Assembly (NCBI GenBank): GCA_965204875.1
Contig: OZ242020.1
Span: forward strand, 2,666,001 to 2,730,000
Length of the DNA: 64,000 nucleotides
DNA from: Aldehydirespirator sp965204875
Lineage (GTDB): Bacteria > Actinomycetota > Acidimicrobiia > Acidimicrobiales > Aldehydirespiratoraceae
Direction of reading: 5' to 3'
Each line of letters opens with the position of its first letter. The stretch's first letter is position 1. Position numbers and translations under genes: made by a program. The notes beneath the pieces are model-generated. The model ran no database searches. It saw nothing but the letters and a program-made list of their open reading frames with translations, and was not told the origin of the DNA. Below, one piece after another: positions 42,694-51,171 of the stretch.

Positions 42694-43493
42694 CCGCCGC
42701 CGCGCTGCACATCGACCCGCGCATGAGGGCGCGCCGCATCGCCGTGCTGAGGGCCCGGGGGCGGCGCAGGCTCAAGCTCCTGGCAGGAGCCACCGTCCTG
42801 GCACTGGCCGGGCTCGGCGCCTGGGGTCTGAGCCTCACCTCGCTCGTGGACGTCGACCGCATCATGATCACGGGAGTGACGTCGAGCAGGGCCTCCGAGA
42901 TCTTCCACAGCACGGAGTTGCGCGCCGGCATGCCGATGCTGTTCCTCGATGTGGAGGGGATCGAGAGCAGCGTGTCGGCACTGTCGTGGGTCAAGTCGGC
43001 CCGCGTCGACCGGGACTGGCCCGCGACGGTGCGCATCGATGTCGTCCCGCGGGTGCCGGCGGCCGTGGTGCCGGCCGGAGACGGCCGCAGCGCGCTCATC
43101 GACGCCAACGCCCATGTGGTCGCCTGGGTCGGCAGCGGGGACGGCGCGACCGCGGCGGCGACCGCCCTGCCGCACCTGTCGGTGCCCTATGGCGGGAGTC
43201 TCGGGGGCATCCATACAGCTGCGGACGGTCCGCTGGCCGCGGCCGCGGCGATACCCGGCGATCTCGGCTTCTGGGTGACGACGGTGACGCTCGACCCGGC
43301 GGGCACCGAGCTCGGTCTGCTGCTTCAGGGCGGCGCCACCGTGAGGCTGGGAGCGCCGGTGCTGCTGGAGGAGAAGATGAGCGCAATGCGCGCCATGCTG
43401 GCCGGGGCCGACCTGGAGTGCGTCTCACAGATCGACGTGACCATGCCCGACATCGCCACCGTGCGCCGCCATCGGTCCTGCGCCGTGTCATGA
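42690..43493 (+). CDS. ftsQ: division protein FtsQ (POTRA domain)
   Basis: FtsQ is a bitopic divisome scaffold. Its 267 residues have a basic cytoplasmic start, one membrane helix (about 34-52, LLAGATVLALAGLGAWGL), a POTRA domain (about 55-130; VDRIMITGVTSSRASEIF, SVSALSWVKSARVDRDWPATVRIDV split) and the FtsQ C-terminal domain. It overlaps murB by four bases. No ftsA follows, as usual for Actinobacteria. Confidence 0.9.
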   Translation: MTAAALHIDPRMRARRIAVLRARGRRRLKLLAGATVLALAGLGAWGLSLTSLVDVDRIMITGVTSSRASEIFHSTELRAGMPMLFLDVEGIESSVSALSWVKSARVDRDWPATVRIDVVPRVPAAVVPAGDGRSALIDANAHVVAWVGSGDGATAAATALPHLSVPYGGSLGGIHTAADGPLAAAAAIPGDLGFWVTTVTLDPAGTELGLLLQGGATVRLGAPVLLEEKMSAMRAMLAGADLECVSQIDVTMPDIATVRRHRSCAVS

Positions 43494-43502
43494 CCCAGCA
43501 GG

Positions 43503-43572
43503 GCCACAACTTCGCAGCGCCATGTCGCGGCCGCCGCAGCGCCACAACTTCGCAGTGCCATGTCGCGGCCGC
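43503..43572 (+). repeat. 32-bp direct repeat in the ftsQ-ftsZ gap
   Basis: Copies at 43503-43534 and 43541-43572 differ at one base; a worn third copy follows near 43580. The 348-bp gap 43494-43841 has no supported gene. It probably holds the separate ftsZ promoter, but no clear box is seen. Confidence 0.85.
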
Positions 43573-43841
43573 GAGCGGGCCAACGCCGCAGCGCCGTGTT
43601 GCGACGGCTGCAGGGCTACACCAACCCGGTGCCGTCATCGGCTACCGTCAGCGCCACGAGCACCGATCCCGACGCAGGATTGAAGTTGCAAACACATGAG
43701 AACCTCCAAAACGCAGCGCTCAACAGACGGTGCTCGACCACTTGCGGCCATTGACGCAGAACCAGGGGTACAAGTGATTCCGGACATGAACAAACGCGGA
43801 CACGACAGCCGCACGCCGACACGCCGAGGGAGGCTGACGCC

Positions 43842-44990
43842 ATGATGGCAGATACTCACAACTATGTTGCCGTCATCAGGGTCGTCGGCGTCGGCGGGGG
43901 CGGCGTCAACGCCGTCAACAGGATGATCGACTCGGGCCTTCGCGGCGTCGAGTTCATAGCCGCCAACACCGACGCTCAGGCGCTGAGCATGAGCGATGCC
44001 GACATCAAGATCGACATCGGCCGGAACCTCACCCGCGGCCTGGGGGCGGGCAGCAATCCCGAGGTCGGGCGCCAGGCCGCAGAGGAGCACGTGGACGAGA
44101 TCCGCGAGGCGCTGAGCGGTTCGGACATGGTGTTCATCACGGCCGGCAAGGGCGGCGGCACGGGAACCGGGGCCGCTCCGGTGGTTGCCGAGATCGCCAA
44201 GGGCTCGGGCGCCCTGACGATCGGTGTCGTGACCAGACCCTTCAGCTTCGAGGGATCGCGGCGCTCGGTGCAGGCCGACGAGGGGATCGGGCGGCTCAAG
44301 GAGAAGGTCGACACGCTGATAGTCATCCCCAATGACCGGCTCATAGCCATAGCGGACGAGAAGACCTCGATGCTGAACGCCTTCCGGATGGCCGACGAGG
44401 TGCTGTTGCAGGGCGTGGGCGGTATCACCGGCCTGATCACCACGCCCGGCCTGATCAACACGGACTTCGCTGACGTGCGGACCGTGCTCACGGATGCGGG
44501 CAGCGCCCTGATGGGCCTGGGCGCGGCCAGCGGCGAGGGGCGCGCCGTCGCGGCGGCCCGCGCCGCCATCTCCAGCCCGCTGCTGGAATCCTCCATCGAC
44601 AGGTCACAGGGAATCCTGCTCAACATCTCGGGGCCGTCGAGCCTGGGGCTGATGGAGGTCAACGAGGCCGCCGAGGTCGTCCATGCGGTGGCTCACCAGG
44701 ACGCGAACATCATCTTCGGCACCGTGATCGACGACGACATGGGCGACGAGGTCAGGGTCACGGTGATCGCGGCCGGCTTCGAGAGCGACCGGCACAGCTT
44801 CGGCACCGGATCCGCGGATCGCCGCGCCGGCGGCCAGCGCCGCCAGCCGGGCCGGGACCGGCCGGCGCGGAGTCCCGGCTCGGGTGACGACACCAGGATC
44901 GCGGACGTCTTCGGAATGCCGGAGGGCGCGGTTCCCTCACGCGGGCTTGAGATCGACGACGAGTTCGACGTCCCCGAGTTCTTGCGCTAA
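43842..44990 (+). CDS. ftsZ: cell division GTPase FtsZ
   Basis: FtsZ polymerises into the Z-ring. It has 382 residues. The N-terminal VIRVVGVGGGGVNAVNRM, tubulin signature GKGGGTGTGAAPVVAE (about 103-118), the NTDAQAL segment, T7-loop NTDFADVRTVL and the C-terminal tail DDEFDVPEFLR for SepF binding are present. The start is ATG 43842 or the next ATG at 43845; GGGAGG lies about 10 bases upstream. SepF, its membrane tether here, is encoded two genes on. Confidence 0.97.
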   Translation: MMADTHNYVAVIRVVGVGGGGVNAVNRMIDSGLRGVEFIAANTDAQALSMSDADIKIDIGRNLTRGLGAGSNPEVGRQAAEEHVDEIREALSGSDMVFITAGKGGGTGTGAAPVVAEIAKGSGALTIGVVTRPFSFEGSRRSVQADEGIGRLKEKVDTLIVIPNDRLIAIADEKTSMLNAFRMADEVLLQGVGGITGLITTPGLINTDFADVRTVLTDAGSALMGLGAASGEGRAVAAARAAISSPLLESSIDRSQGILLNISGPSSLGLMEVNEAAEVVHAVAHQDANIIFGTVIDDDMGDEVRVTVIAAGFESDRHSFGTGSADRRAGGQRRQPGRDRPARSPGSGDDTRIADVFGMPEGAVPSRGLEIDDEFDVPEFLR

Positions 44991-45004
44991 CGGGGAATGC
45001 GGCC

Positions 45005-45787
45005 ATGACCGCTCAGCTCGATGCGCGGGCGGAGGCAGTGGCCACGCGCTACGCAGACCTCCTATCTCGCCTCGAGCGGGCCGGATGCAGCGAGGTGTCG
45101 GTGGTGGCCGTCACCAAGTCGTTCGGACCTTGGGCGATCGACGCCGCCGCCGGCTGCGGCATCGCCCACATCGGCGAGAACTACGCTCAGGAGTGCGCGG
45201 CCAAGCTCGCTGCTGCCGCCTCGGAGACCAAGCCTCTGGTTCACTTCATCGGCCGCCTGCAGCGCAACAAGGTGCGACTGCTGAAGGGCTGTGTGGACGT
45301 TTGGCAGACGGTCGATCGCCCGGAACTGGCCCGCGAGATCGGGCGCTGGTCGCCGGGAGCCCAGGTGATGGTCCAGGTGAACGTCGCCGGAGAGGAGGCG
45401 CAGGGCGGCTGCGCGCCGGCGGAGGCCGAGGCGATGGTGTCGGCCGCGGCGGCCGCGGGACTGCGCGTCTCGGGGCTGATGGCGATCGGCCGCCACGGGC
45501 CTGCGGAGGGCGCCCGCCAGGGTTTTCGGGCGCTGCGCCGCCTGGTCGACTCGCTCGGGTTGCAGCACTGCTCCATGGGCATGACCGATGATCTCGAGGT
45601 GGCCGTCGCAGAGGGTGCGACCATGGTGAGGGTCGGTCGCAGCCTCTTCGGAGAGCGTCCCCGAGGCGGTGCCGGTCGCGTGCCACAATGGAACCGGCCG
45701 GCCGGGAACACCGGCTGGGCGAAAATGACTGAAGACACCGGCTCCAAAGACACTGACGGGGTCGGCCGCGCGCTAGATTCCTGCTAA
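45005..45787 (+). CDS. YggS-family PLP-binding protein
   Basis: PLP homeostasis proteins of this family keep the vitamin-B6 pool balanced. The PLP lysine is in VVAVTKSF (about K37), and IGENYAQE, HFIGRLQRNK and SMGMTDDLEVAVAEGATMVRVGRSLFG complete the family pattern. The 260-residue length exceeds the usual 220-235: after LFGERP there is an extra tail of about 45 residues, which runs into DNA that looks like the sepF promoter region. The position between ftsZ and sepF is classical. Confidence 0.92.
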   Translation: MTAQLDARAEAVATRYADLLSRLERAGCSEVSVVAVTKSFGPWAIDAAAGCGIAHIGENYAQECAAKLAAAASETKPLVHFIGRLQRNKVRLLKGCVDVWQTVDRPELAREIGRWSPGAQVMVQVNVAGEEAQGGCAPAEAEAMVSAAAAAGLRVSGLMAIGRHGPAEGARQGFRALRRLVDSLGLQHCSMGMTDDLEVAVAEGATMVRVGRSLFGERPRGGAGRVPQWNRPAGNTGWAKMTEDTGSKDTDGVGRALDSC

Positions 45788-45803
45788 GGAGCGACATTTC
45801 CAG

Positions 45804-46361
45804 ATGCTCAAGAAAGCGATGATCTATCTCGGATTGGGTCCCGACGAGCACTACGAGAGCTACGACGACCCGATCCGCTCGGCGCAGTCCGGAGCCGCGC
45901 GGTCGGTGAGGACTCCCCCCGACTCAGCGATGGGTGCTCCCTATAGCGCTGTCTCGGTCTCAGCGGGCCAGGCGCCGAGCGGTCCGATGCCCGGGCGCAC
46001 AGTGCGGCCGGTGTCGCTCGCGTCCGGAGCGGGCTCTTCATTGGCCTCCGGCGAGGACTCCGGCTACCCGGTCGGGGTCGTGCACCCGCTCGAGGCGAGA
46101 ACCATGAAGCCGCACGCCGTCTCGCCGGGCGCCTTCAACGACGCCCAGGAGATCGGGGACAGGTTCAAGTCCGGCCAACCGGTGATCGTGAACCTGCAAT
46201 CCGTCGACCGGGACTTGCGGCGCAGGCTGGTCGATTTCTCGAGCGGCCTCTGCTACGCCATGGGCGGCAAGATGGACCGCGTCGCGGACCAGGTTTACCT
46301 GCTCACCCCGGACGACGTTCAAGTATCCAGGGAGTCCGGCCGCTCGACGGCATCACAGTGA
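45804..46361 (+). CDS. sepF: cell division protein SepF
   Basis: SepF anchors FtsZ to the membrane in bacteria lacking FtsA. The 185 residues have an N-terminal amphipathic helix (MLKKAMIYLGL), a variable linker of about 75 residues rich in Ser/Gly/Ala, and the conserved C-terminal domain (VIVNLQSVDRDLRRRLVDFSSG split; YAMGGKMDRVADQVYLLTP). AAGGAG lies upstream of the ATG. Confidence 0.94.
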   Translation: MLKKAMIYLGLGPDEHYESYDDPIRSAQSGAARSVRTPPDSAMGAPYSAVSVSAGQAPSGPMPGRTVRPVSLASGAGSSLASGEDSGYPVGVVHPLEARTMKPHAVSPGAFNDAQEIGDRFKSGQPVIVNLQSVDRDLRRRLVDFSSGLCYAMGGKMDRVADQVYLLTPDDVQVSRESGRSTASQ

Positions 46362-46382
46362 CGCAGTGAGGCATGCCCGTCA

Positions 46383-46445
46383 CAGTGATGCCGTCGCGGA
46401 TGCTGTCAGTGACGCCGTCAGAGATGTCGTCACGCTGATGCCGTC
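46383..46445 (+). repeat. 24-bp degenerate tandem repeat after sepF
   Basis: Units at 46383-46406 and 46407-46430 share CAGTGA-GCCGTC, and a third partial unit follows from 46431. They fill most of the 97-bp sepF-yggT gap. Confidence 0.65.
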
Positions 46446-46458
46446 ACCTTAGATTGTC

Positions 46459-46725
46459 GTGAGTTTGCTCCTCTCAATTCTCTGCTCCCTGCTCTACCTG
46501 TTCATGCTGGTGGTCTTGGCCCGAGTGCTGCTGAGTTGGTTCCCGTTCAATCCCAACGGTTTCATGGCCACGGTCGCAGGGTTCCTGTACACGGTCACAG
46601 ACCCGGTGATGACCAGGGTTCGCCGCGTGCTCCCCCCGGCGAGGTTCTCAGGGATTGCGCTGGACTTCTCGCCGATCGTCGTGATTTTCGGGATCGTGAT
46701 CATCCAGAGGCTGCTCGGCTGCTAG
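46459..46725 (+). CDS. YggT-family membrane protein
   Basis: This 88-residue protein has two membrane helices (LLLSILCSLLYLFMLVVLARV and FSPIVVIFGIVIIQRL) and the family linker SWFPFNPNG with TDPVMTRVRRVLPP. YggT proteins commonly sit near sepF and divIVA and may assist envelope or osmotic functions. The GTG start is supported by position and length. Confidence 0.9.
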   Translation: MSLLLSILCSLLYLFMLVVLARVLLSWFPFNPNGFMATVAGFLYTVTDPVMTRVRRVLPPARFSGIALDFSPIVVIFGIVIIQRLLGC

Positions 46726-46811
46726 TTCGCTGAGTCACGCAGTCCTCAAGGCTCGGGGTCGTTCCCGGCGGGGCTGCGGCATCCACCCTCTGAGGCGTCG
46801 CCTGTGTCAAC

Positions 46812-48293
46812 ATGGCGGCGATGACTGAATTGGCCGACCTGACCGCTGAGGTTCGATTCCGGGAGCGCCTCCGCGGCTATGACCACGAAGAGGTCGACGA
46901 CTACGTGAAGACCGTCAACCACACGACGGCGCAGGCACTCGGGCGCATCTCCGAGCTGCAGGAGCGTGTCAGGCGACTCGAGTCCCGGCAGGAGGGTGAC
47001 GCCGGCACCGACGAGGAGCGTGAGACGCTGGTGCGCACCCTGGTGCTGGCCCAGCGAGCGGCTGACACGGCCGTGGCCGAGGCACGCCTCCAAGCCAAGG
47101 CGATCACCGACGAGGCCACAGAGTCGGCGGCCGCGACGGTCTCGGAGGCGGAGGCGGCCGCCGCCGCCCAACTCCGGACCGCGGCGGACGAGGCGGCCAG
47201 GGTGCTGGCCGAGGGCGAGGAGAACTGCAGGCTCATCATCGCAGAGACCAAGCGGACCGCAGCCGCGGAGATGGCTGCTGAGCGTGAGCGGGCTCTCGAG
47301 GAGTTGCAGGCGTTGACCGAGGCCAAGGCCGAACTCTCCGCAGAGACGGCGCGGATCGGCGCGCGGCTCGAGCATGAGCGTGCGAGGATGCAAGAGTTCC
47401 TGGCGTCGTTCAGAGCCTTCGTCGAGGCGACCGCCGCTGCGAGCGCAGGCGCAGGGATCGAGATCCACGAGGGAAGCGAGAGCCACGCGGCAAGCGAGGC
47501 CGCAACGAGCGAGGCTGCGATGCCGCCTGCATCCGAAGAGGTCCAGGCTGAGATGTCGCGGCCGGAGCCGCCGGAGCAGGCTCAGGAAGCCGCAGGCGAC
47601 GAGAGTCTCGCAGGCGACGGGAGCCTCGGCGACGAGGCGCTGGCAACGCGGGCAGAGAGTCACGGTGAGCCTCGCGACGAACCGGAGGCGGGGAGCGGTC
47701 CGGCTGCGGAGGCCGACCGCGCCTGGGAGCAATCCGACCGGCAGGCCGGATCGTCGGCCACCGAGCCCACGGCCACCGAGCCCACGGCCACCGAGTTCAC
47801 GGCCACCGAGTTCACGACCACGGAGCCCATGTCCACCGAGCCCACGGCCACGGAGTTCACGTCCACCGAACCCACCTCCACCGAGCCGGTGCCGGAGGTG
47901 CCCCTGGTCAGGTGGTTGGAGGACACGGAGTCCCAGGATGCCGGCGAGCAACTGCCGCTCTCCGGGGATGTGCGGGGTTCCCTGGAGCACCCGAGTGCGG
48001 ACGCCCCCGGGGGCGGCCCCGAGACGGCGAGCGTGCCGGTGTCCCTGGCGACGCAGGCATGGCCTGTGACGGAAAGCTGGCCGCCGGGACTGTTCGACGC
48101 CGGTACCGACGAGGACGACGAGTTCGTCCAGCAACTCCGCAGGGTCGTCAACAGCGACGCGCCGTCACCGGACCGCGATGAGGCCATGTCGGCCTTCTTC
48201 GATCACGACGACAGCGGGTCCGGTGACCGCGGCAGCGGTTTCACCAGGACCGCAAACACCAACTGGGTGACCAGGCGCGGTCGCCGCTCCTGA
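46812..48293 (+). CDS. divIVA: DivIVA/Wag31-like polar growth protein
   Basis: DivIVA marks curved membranes at poles and septa. The N-terminal domain has VRFRERLRGYDHEEVDDYV (about 11-29), the lipid-binding signature. A long coiled coil follows (about 35-200). The rest (to 493) is acidic and low complexity and includes about eight TE[PF]TA-type pentapeptides (about 317-358). Wag31 of other actinobacteria is about 260-400 residues, so this tail is unusually long. It is preceded by yggT. Confidence 0.9.
   Translation: MAAMTELADLTAEVRFRERLRGYDHEEVDDYVKTVNHTTAQALGRISELQERVRRLESRQEGDAGTDEERETLVRTLVLAQRAADTAVAEARLQAKAITDEATESAAATVSEAEAAAAAQLRTAADEAARVLAEGEENCRLIIAETKRTAAAEMAAERERALEELQALTEAKAELSAETARIGARLEHERARMQEFLASFRAFVEATAAASAGAGIEIHEGSESHAASEAATSEAAMPPASEEVQAEMSRPEPPEQAQEAAGDESLAGDGSLGDEALATRAESHGEPRDEPEAGSGPAAEADRAWEQSDRQAGSSATEPTATEPTATEFTATEFTTTEPMSTEPTATEFTSTEPTSTEPVPEVPLVRWLEDTESQDAGEQLPLSGDVRGSLEHPSADAPGGGPETASVPVSLATQAWPVTESWPPGLFDAGTDEDDEFVQQLRRVVNSDAPSPDRDEAMSAFFDHDDSGSGDRGSGFTRTANTNWVTRRGRRS
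47760..47888 (+). repeat. 15-bp minisatellite inside divIVA
   Basis: Eight 15-bp units plus a partial ninth, beginning ACCGAGCCCACGGCC, run in frame and encode TEPTA, TEFTA, TEFTT, TEPMS and similar pentapeptides. Confidence 0.9.
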
Positions 48294-48412
48294 TGGCAGC
48301 GCGAACGATTCACCTCTAATCGGTGCTGCCGCCGGTGACCGCAGCCGAAAGTCTGAAACCCGGCGACTCACCGTAAAGTCATTTCTCTTCCGCACCGCAG
48401 GAGGGTTTCGAG

Positions 48413-48922
48413 TTGTCCGCCACTGGAGAGTCACAGGTCAAGGCTTCCAAGAAGCCCTCCGCGGCTGCCGGAGCGGCCACCAAGCAGCGCGCCGCCAAGC
48501 AGCCCGCCGCCAAGCGGTCGCGCTCGAAGAAGCCTGCGACCAAGCAGCGCTTCGGTGACAAGTTCATGGACGAGATGCGCCGCCGCCTGCTGGCCGAGCG
48601 AGCCAAGTACCTCCACTCGGCGGAGGAGTACCGCGCCGAGGCCGACTCGCTGCTGGAGACGCGCGAGCCCGGTGACGTGCTGTTTGACGAGGAGGGCGGG
48701 GAGGGAGCGACGCTCGCCGTCGAGCGCGAGCACGACATCGCCCTCTCCAACCAGGCGCGCGAGACGGTGGCGCAGATCGACGCCGCCCTGGAGCGGATCA
48801 ACGACGGCACCTACGGCTATTGCATCACCTCGGGTGCGCCCATCCCCCAGGCCCGCCTCCGAGCGATTCCCTGGGCCGCGCAGCGAGTCGAGGTGAAGGC
48901 GGGCGGTCTCGGTCGCCGGTGA
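48413..48922 (+). CDS. DksA/TraR-family protein lacking the zinc finger
   Basis: This 169-residue protein has a Lys/Ala-rich basic N-terminus (about 1-45), a DksA-like coiled-coil hairpin (MDEMRRRLLAERAKYLHSAEEY split; ALERINDGTYGYC) and the C-terminal PIPQARLRAIPWA. Homologues end in a four-cysteine zinc finger. Here only the first cysteine (YGYC) remains: the second is Ser and the last pair is replaced by VEV. It therefore cannot fold around zinc in the normal way. A TTG start at 48413 is favoured by GGAGG eight bases before it. Confidence 0.85.
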   Translation: MSATGESQVKASKKPSAAAGAATKQRAAKQPAAKRSRSKKPATKQRFGDKFMDEMRRRLLAERAKYLHSAEEYRAEADSLLETREPGDVLFDEEGGEGATLAVEREHDIALSNQARETVAQIDAALERINDGTYGYCITSGAPIPQARLRAIPWAAQRVEVKAGGLGRR

Positions 48923-48935
48923 CGCCTCCGGCTCC

Positions 48936-49436
48936 GTGACCGTTGCCGGGGCCGGTTCGGATGCGCCAGAGCCGCGCGCCGGCGGCAGGCGGGCGGTGCT
49001 GCTTGCCGCGGCCGCACTCCTGGCAGCGGACCAGCTCACCAAGTGGTGGGCACTCGAGGCCCTCGCAGGCGGTCGCACCATCGACATCGTCTGGACGCTG
49101 CGGCTGCGCCTGGTCTTCAACACGGGCGCCGCCTTCAACACCTTCGACGGCCTCGGGCCTCTCCTGGGCGTGGTCGCGGCCGCGGTGGCGGCGGTGCTGC
49201 TGCTGAACCGGCGGCTGGCTCAAGGCCGGCTGTCCGTCGTTGCCGCCGGCTGCATCGCCGGGGGAGCGCTGGGCAACCTCGCCGATCGGCTGTTCCGCTC
49301 CGGCGACGGCTTCCTGGGCGGCGCGGTGGTCGATTTCATCGATGTCCAGTGGTGGCCGGTGTGGAACGTGGCCGACATGGGAGTCGTCGCAGGCGGCATC
49401 GCTCTCGTATGGTCTTCTTACCGCCGGCAGCGATGA
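48936..49436 (+). CDS. lspA: signal peptidase II
   Basis: LspA cleaves lipoprotein signal peptides in the membrane. It has 166 residues and four helices. DQLTKWWAL, FNTGAAFNTF, the catalytic-aspartate motifs GNLADRL and WNVADMGV are intact. It starts at GTG 48936, 13 bp after the DksA-like gene. Its last 18 bases lie in a 21-bp repeat copied 74 bp downstream. Confidence 0.95.
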   Translation: MTVAGAGSDAPEPRAGGRRAVLLAAAALLAADQLTKWWALEALAGGRTIDIVWTLRLRLVFNTGAAFNTFDGLGPLLGVVAAAVAAVLLLNRRLAQGRLSVVAAGCIAGGALGNLADRLFRSGDGFLGGAVVDFIDVQWWPVWNVADMGVVAGGIALVWSSYRRQR

Positions 49437-49513
49437 GCGCCGCTGCGGCGTGTCCGGCAGGCATGGCCGGCGACACCCCCGCACCGTGCTTGTACCGCCG
49501 GCAGCGATGAGCG
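49419..49513 (+). repeat. 21-bp direct repeat at the lspA-rluD junction
   Basis: TACCGCCGGCAGCGATGAGCG-type 21-bp copies lie at 49419-49439 and 49493-49513. The first covers the lspA end, the second the rluD start codon, 74 bp apart. Confidence 0.85.
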
Positions 49514-50448
49514 TCGTTCACGAGCGCATCGGCGACGCCCTGGAGGGACTGCGGCTGGATCGGGCGGTGGCGCTCGCGGCCGGCGTCAGCCGGGCGGAGG
49601 CGGCGCGGCTGCTGCAGGGCGGCAACGTGCGGCTCGACGGCGCCGTCGCCTCCTCCGGCGCCCGCCGCGTGTCGGCAGGCCAGTCGCTCTCGGTGGACTT
49701 CGAGCCCGCTGCCGAGGCTCTTCCCTCGGCGGATGCGAGCGTGGCCTTCGCGACGGTCTTCGAGGACTCCGACGTGGTCGTGGTGGACAAGCCGCCGGGC
49801 CTGGTGGTCCATCCCGGCGCCGGCAACGACGGCGCCACCCTGGTCAACGGCCTGCTGTCCCGCTACCCGGAGATCGCGGGGGTGGGTGCGGACCCGCAGA
49901 GGCCGGGAATCGTGCACCGTCTCGACCGCGGCACCTCGGGGCTGCTGGTCGTCGCCCGCAGCGATCTGGCCTACGAATCGCTCACCGGGCAGCTGCGGTC
50001 GCGTCGCATGCAGCGGGAGTATTCCTGCCTGGTCTGGGGGCACCTCGATGCGGCCTCCGGCGTGATCGACGCTCCGGTGGGCCGCTCGAGCCGCAACCCG
50101 GCGCGCATGACCGTGACCGACCGGGGACGCCCGGCGCGCACCCGTTACGAGGTGGAGCGCCGCTACGGCGAGCCCTGCGCCGTGTCGCTTCTGGGCTGCC
50201 GGCTCGAGACCGGCCGCACCCACCAGATCCGCGTGCACCTGCAGGCCATAGGCCATTCGGTCGTGGGCGACCCGGTCTACGGCGCAGGACTCGCCCGCCG
50301 GGACGCGGCGATGGGAGGGCTGCGGTGCGCCCGGCCGTTCCTTCACTCCCGGAGCCTGGCGTTTCGCCATCCCGCTGATGGAACGAAGGTGCGCGTGCAG
50401 GCGCCCCTGTCCCAAGACCTGGCCGAGGTGCTGGCCTCGCTGCGCTAG
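49507..50448 (+). CDS. rluD: 23S rRNA pseudouridine synthase RluD-like
   Basis: RluA-family synthases make pseudouridine in 23S rRNA. This one has 313 residues: an N-terminal S4 RNA-binding domain (about 12-65), then the catalytic domain with VVVDKPPGLVVHPG, HRLDRGTSGLLVVAR (catalytic Asp) and GRTHQIRVHL. The ATG at 49507 is inside the second copy of the 21-bp repeat. It ends the long plus-strand run of the division cluster. Confidence 0.93.
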   Translation: MSVVHERIGDALEGLRLDRAVALAAGVSRAEAARLLQGGNVRLDGAVASSGARRVSAGQSLSVDFEPAAEALPSADASVAFATVFEDSDVVVVDKPPGLVVHPGAGNDGATLVNGLLSRYPEIAGVGADPQRPGIVHRLDRGTSGLLVVARSDLAYESLTGQLRSRRMQREYSCLVWGHLDAASGVIDAPVGRSSRNPARMTVTDRGRPARTRYEVERRYGEPCAVSLLGCRLETGRTHQIRVHLQAIGHSVVGDPVYGAGLARRDAAMGGLRCARPFLHSRSLAFRHPADGTKVRVQAPLSQDLAEVLASLR

Positions 50449-50482
50449 GAGGGCGCGGGCAATGAGCGTGTCTCACATTGCA

Positions 50483-50543
50483 GCGTCGACGGCACCTACC
50501 TCGCCATCGCCTCAGCGTTGACCGCACCTGCCTCGCCATCGCC
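50483..50543 (+). repeat. 29-bp imperfect direct repeat, period 32
   Basis: Copies at 50483-50511 and 50515-50543 differ at three bases. They lie in the 264-bp convergent gap between rluD and the Rrf2 gene, which shows no other feature. Confidence 0.7.
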
Positions 50544-50712
50544 GCATCGCGCCGTCACGCCCTACTGCCATACGGCCCGGCGTTCAGACATGGGCACTAC
50601 TGTCTCGGTCGGCTAGTTCGGCTTTGTAGGTCGGTTTGATCGGTTTGGGCTACCAGCCTCCGCCCGGTGATGTCGTCGACGCCGGTCGACCGCTCGGGGC
50701 TGAACGGGCCCT

Positions 50713-51153
50713 CTAGCCCTCCGTGGGCCAGGGGGCTGCCCCGCGTGCCATCTCGGTGATGTCCGCGAGGCTGAACGAGCCGAGAAAGCGTCGCATGTGC
50801 GCGCCCGAGGCGGACCAGATCGCCAGCAGCACGCACTGCCCCTCGTGATCGCAGGCACCGTCGGTGTGCGGCTCGCCGAAATCGCCCGCCGATATGGGCC
50901 CGTCCACGGCGCGCACGATCTCTGACAGCCTGATCTCGGCGGGATCGCGTGCCAGCACGTAGCCGCCGCCCACGCCGCGCTTGGACCGCACCAGCCCCGC
51001 CCCCTTTAGCGCCAGCAGGATCTGCTCCAGATAGGGCTGTGGCAACGCGGTGCGCTCCGCGATCTCGCGCACCGAGGTGGGCGCATCAGCGCCGTGCAAC
51101 GCCAGCGACAGCAGCGCCCTAGAGGCGTAGTCGCCGCGGGTGGAGACCCTCAT
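50713..51153 (-). CDS. Rrf2-family transcriptional regulator
   Basis: This 146-residue winged-helix regulator starts MRVSTRGDYASRALLSLA, typical of Rrf2. The recognition helix includes YLEQILLALKGAGLVRSKRG. Cysteines in GACDHEGQC (about 98-105) could bind an iron-sulfur cluster, but only two lie in this segment, compared with three in IscR-type proteins. It is divergent, by 18 bp, from the phosphodiesterase gene, which it may control. Confidence 0.9.
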   Translation of the reverse strand: MRVSTRGDYASRALLSLALHGADAPTSVREIAERTALPQPYLEQILLALKGAGLVRSKRGVGGGYVLARDPAEIRLSEIVRAVDGPISAGDFGEPHTDGACDHEGQCVLLAIWSASGAHMRRFLGSFSLADITEMARGAAPWPTEG

Positions 51154-51171
51154 GATGGCATCCTAGATGCC

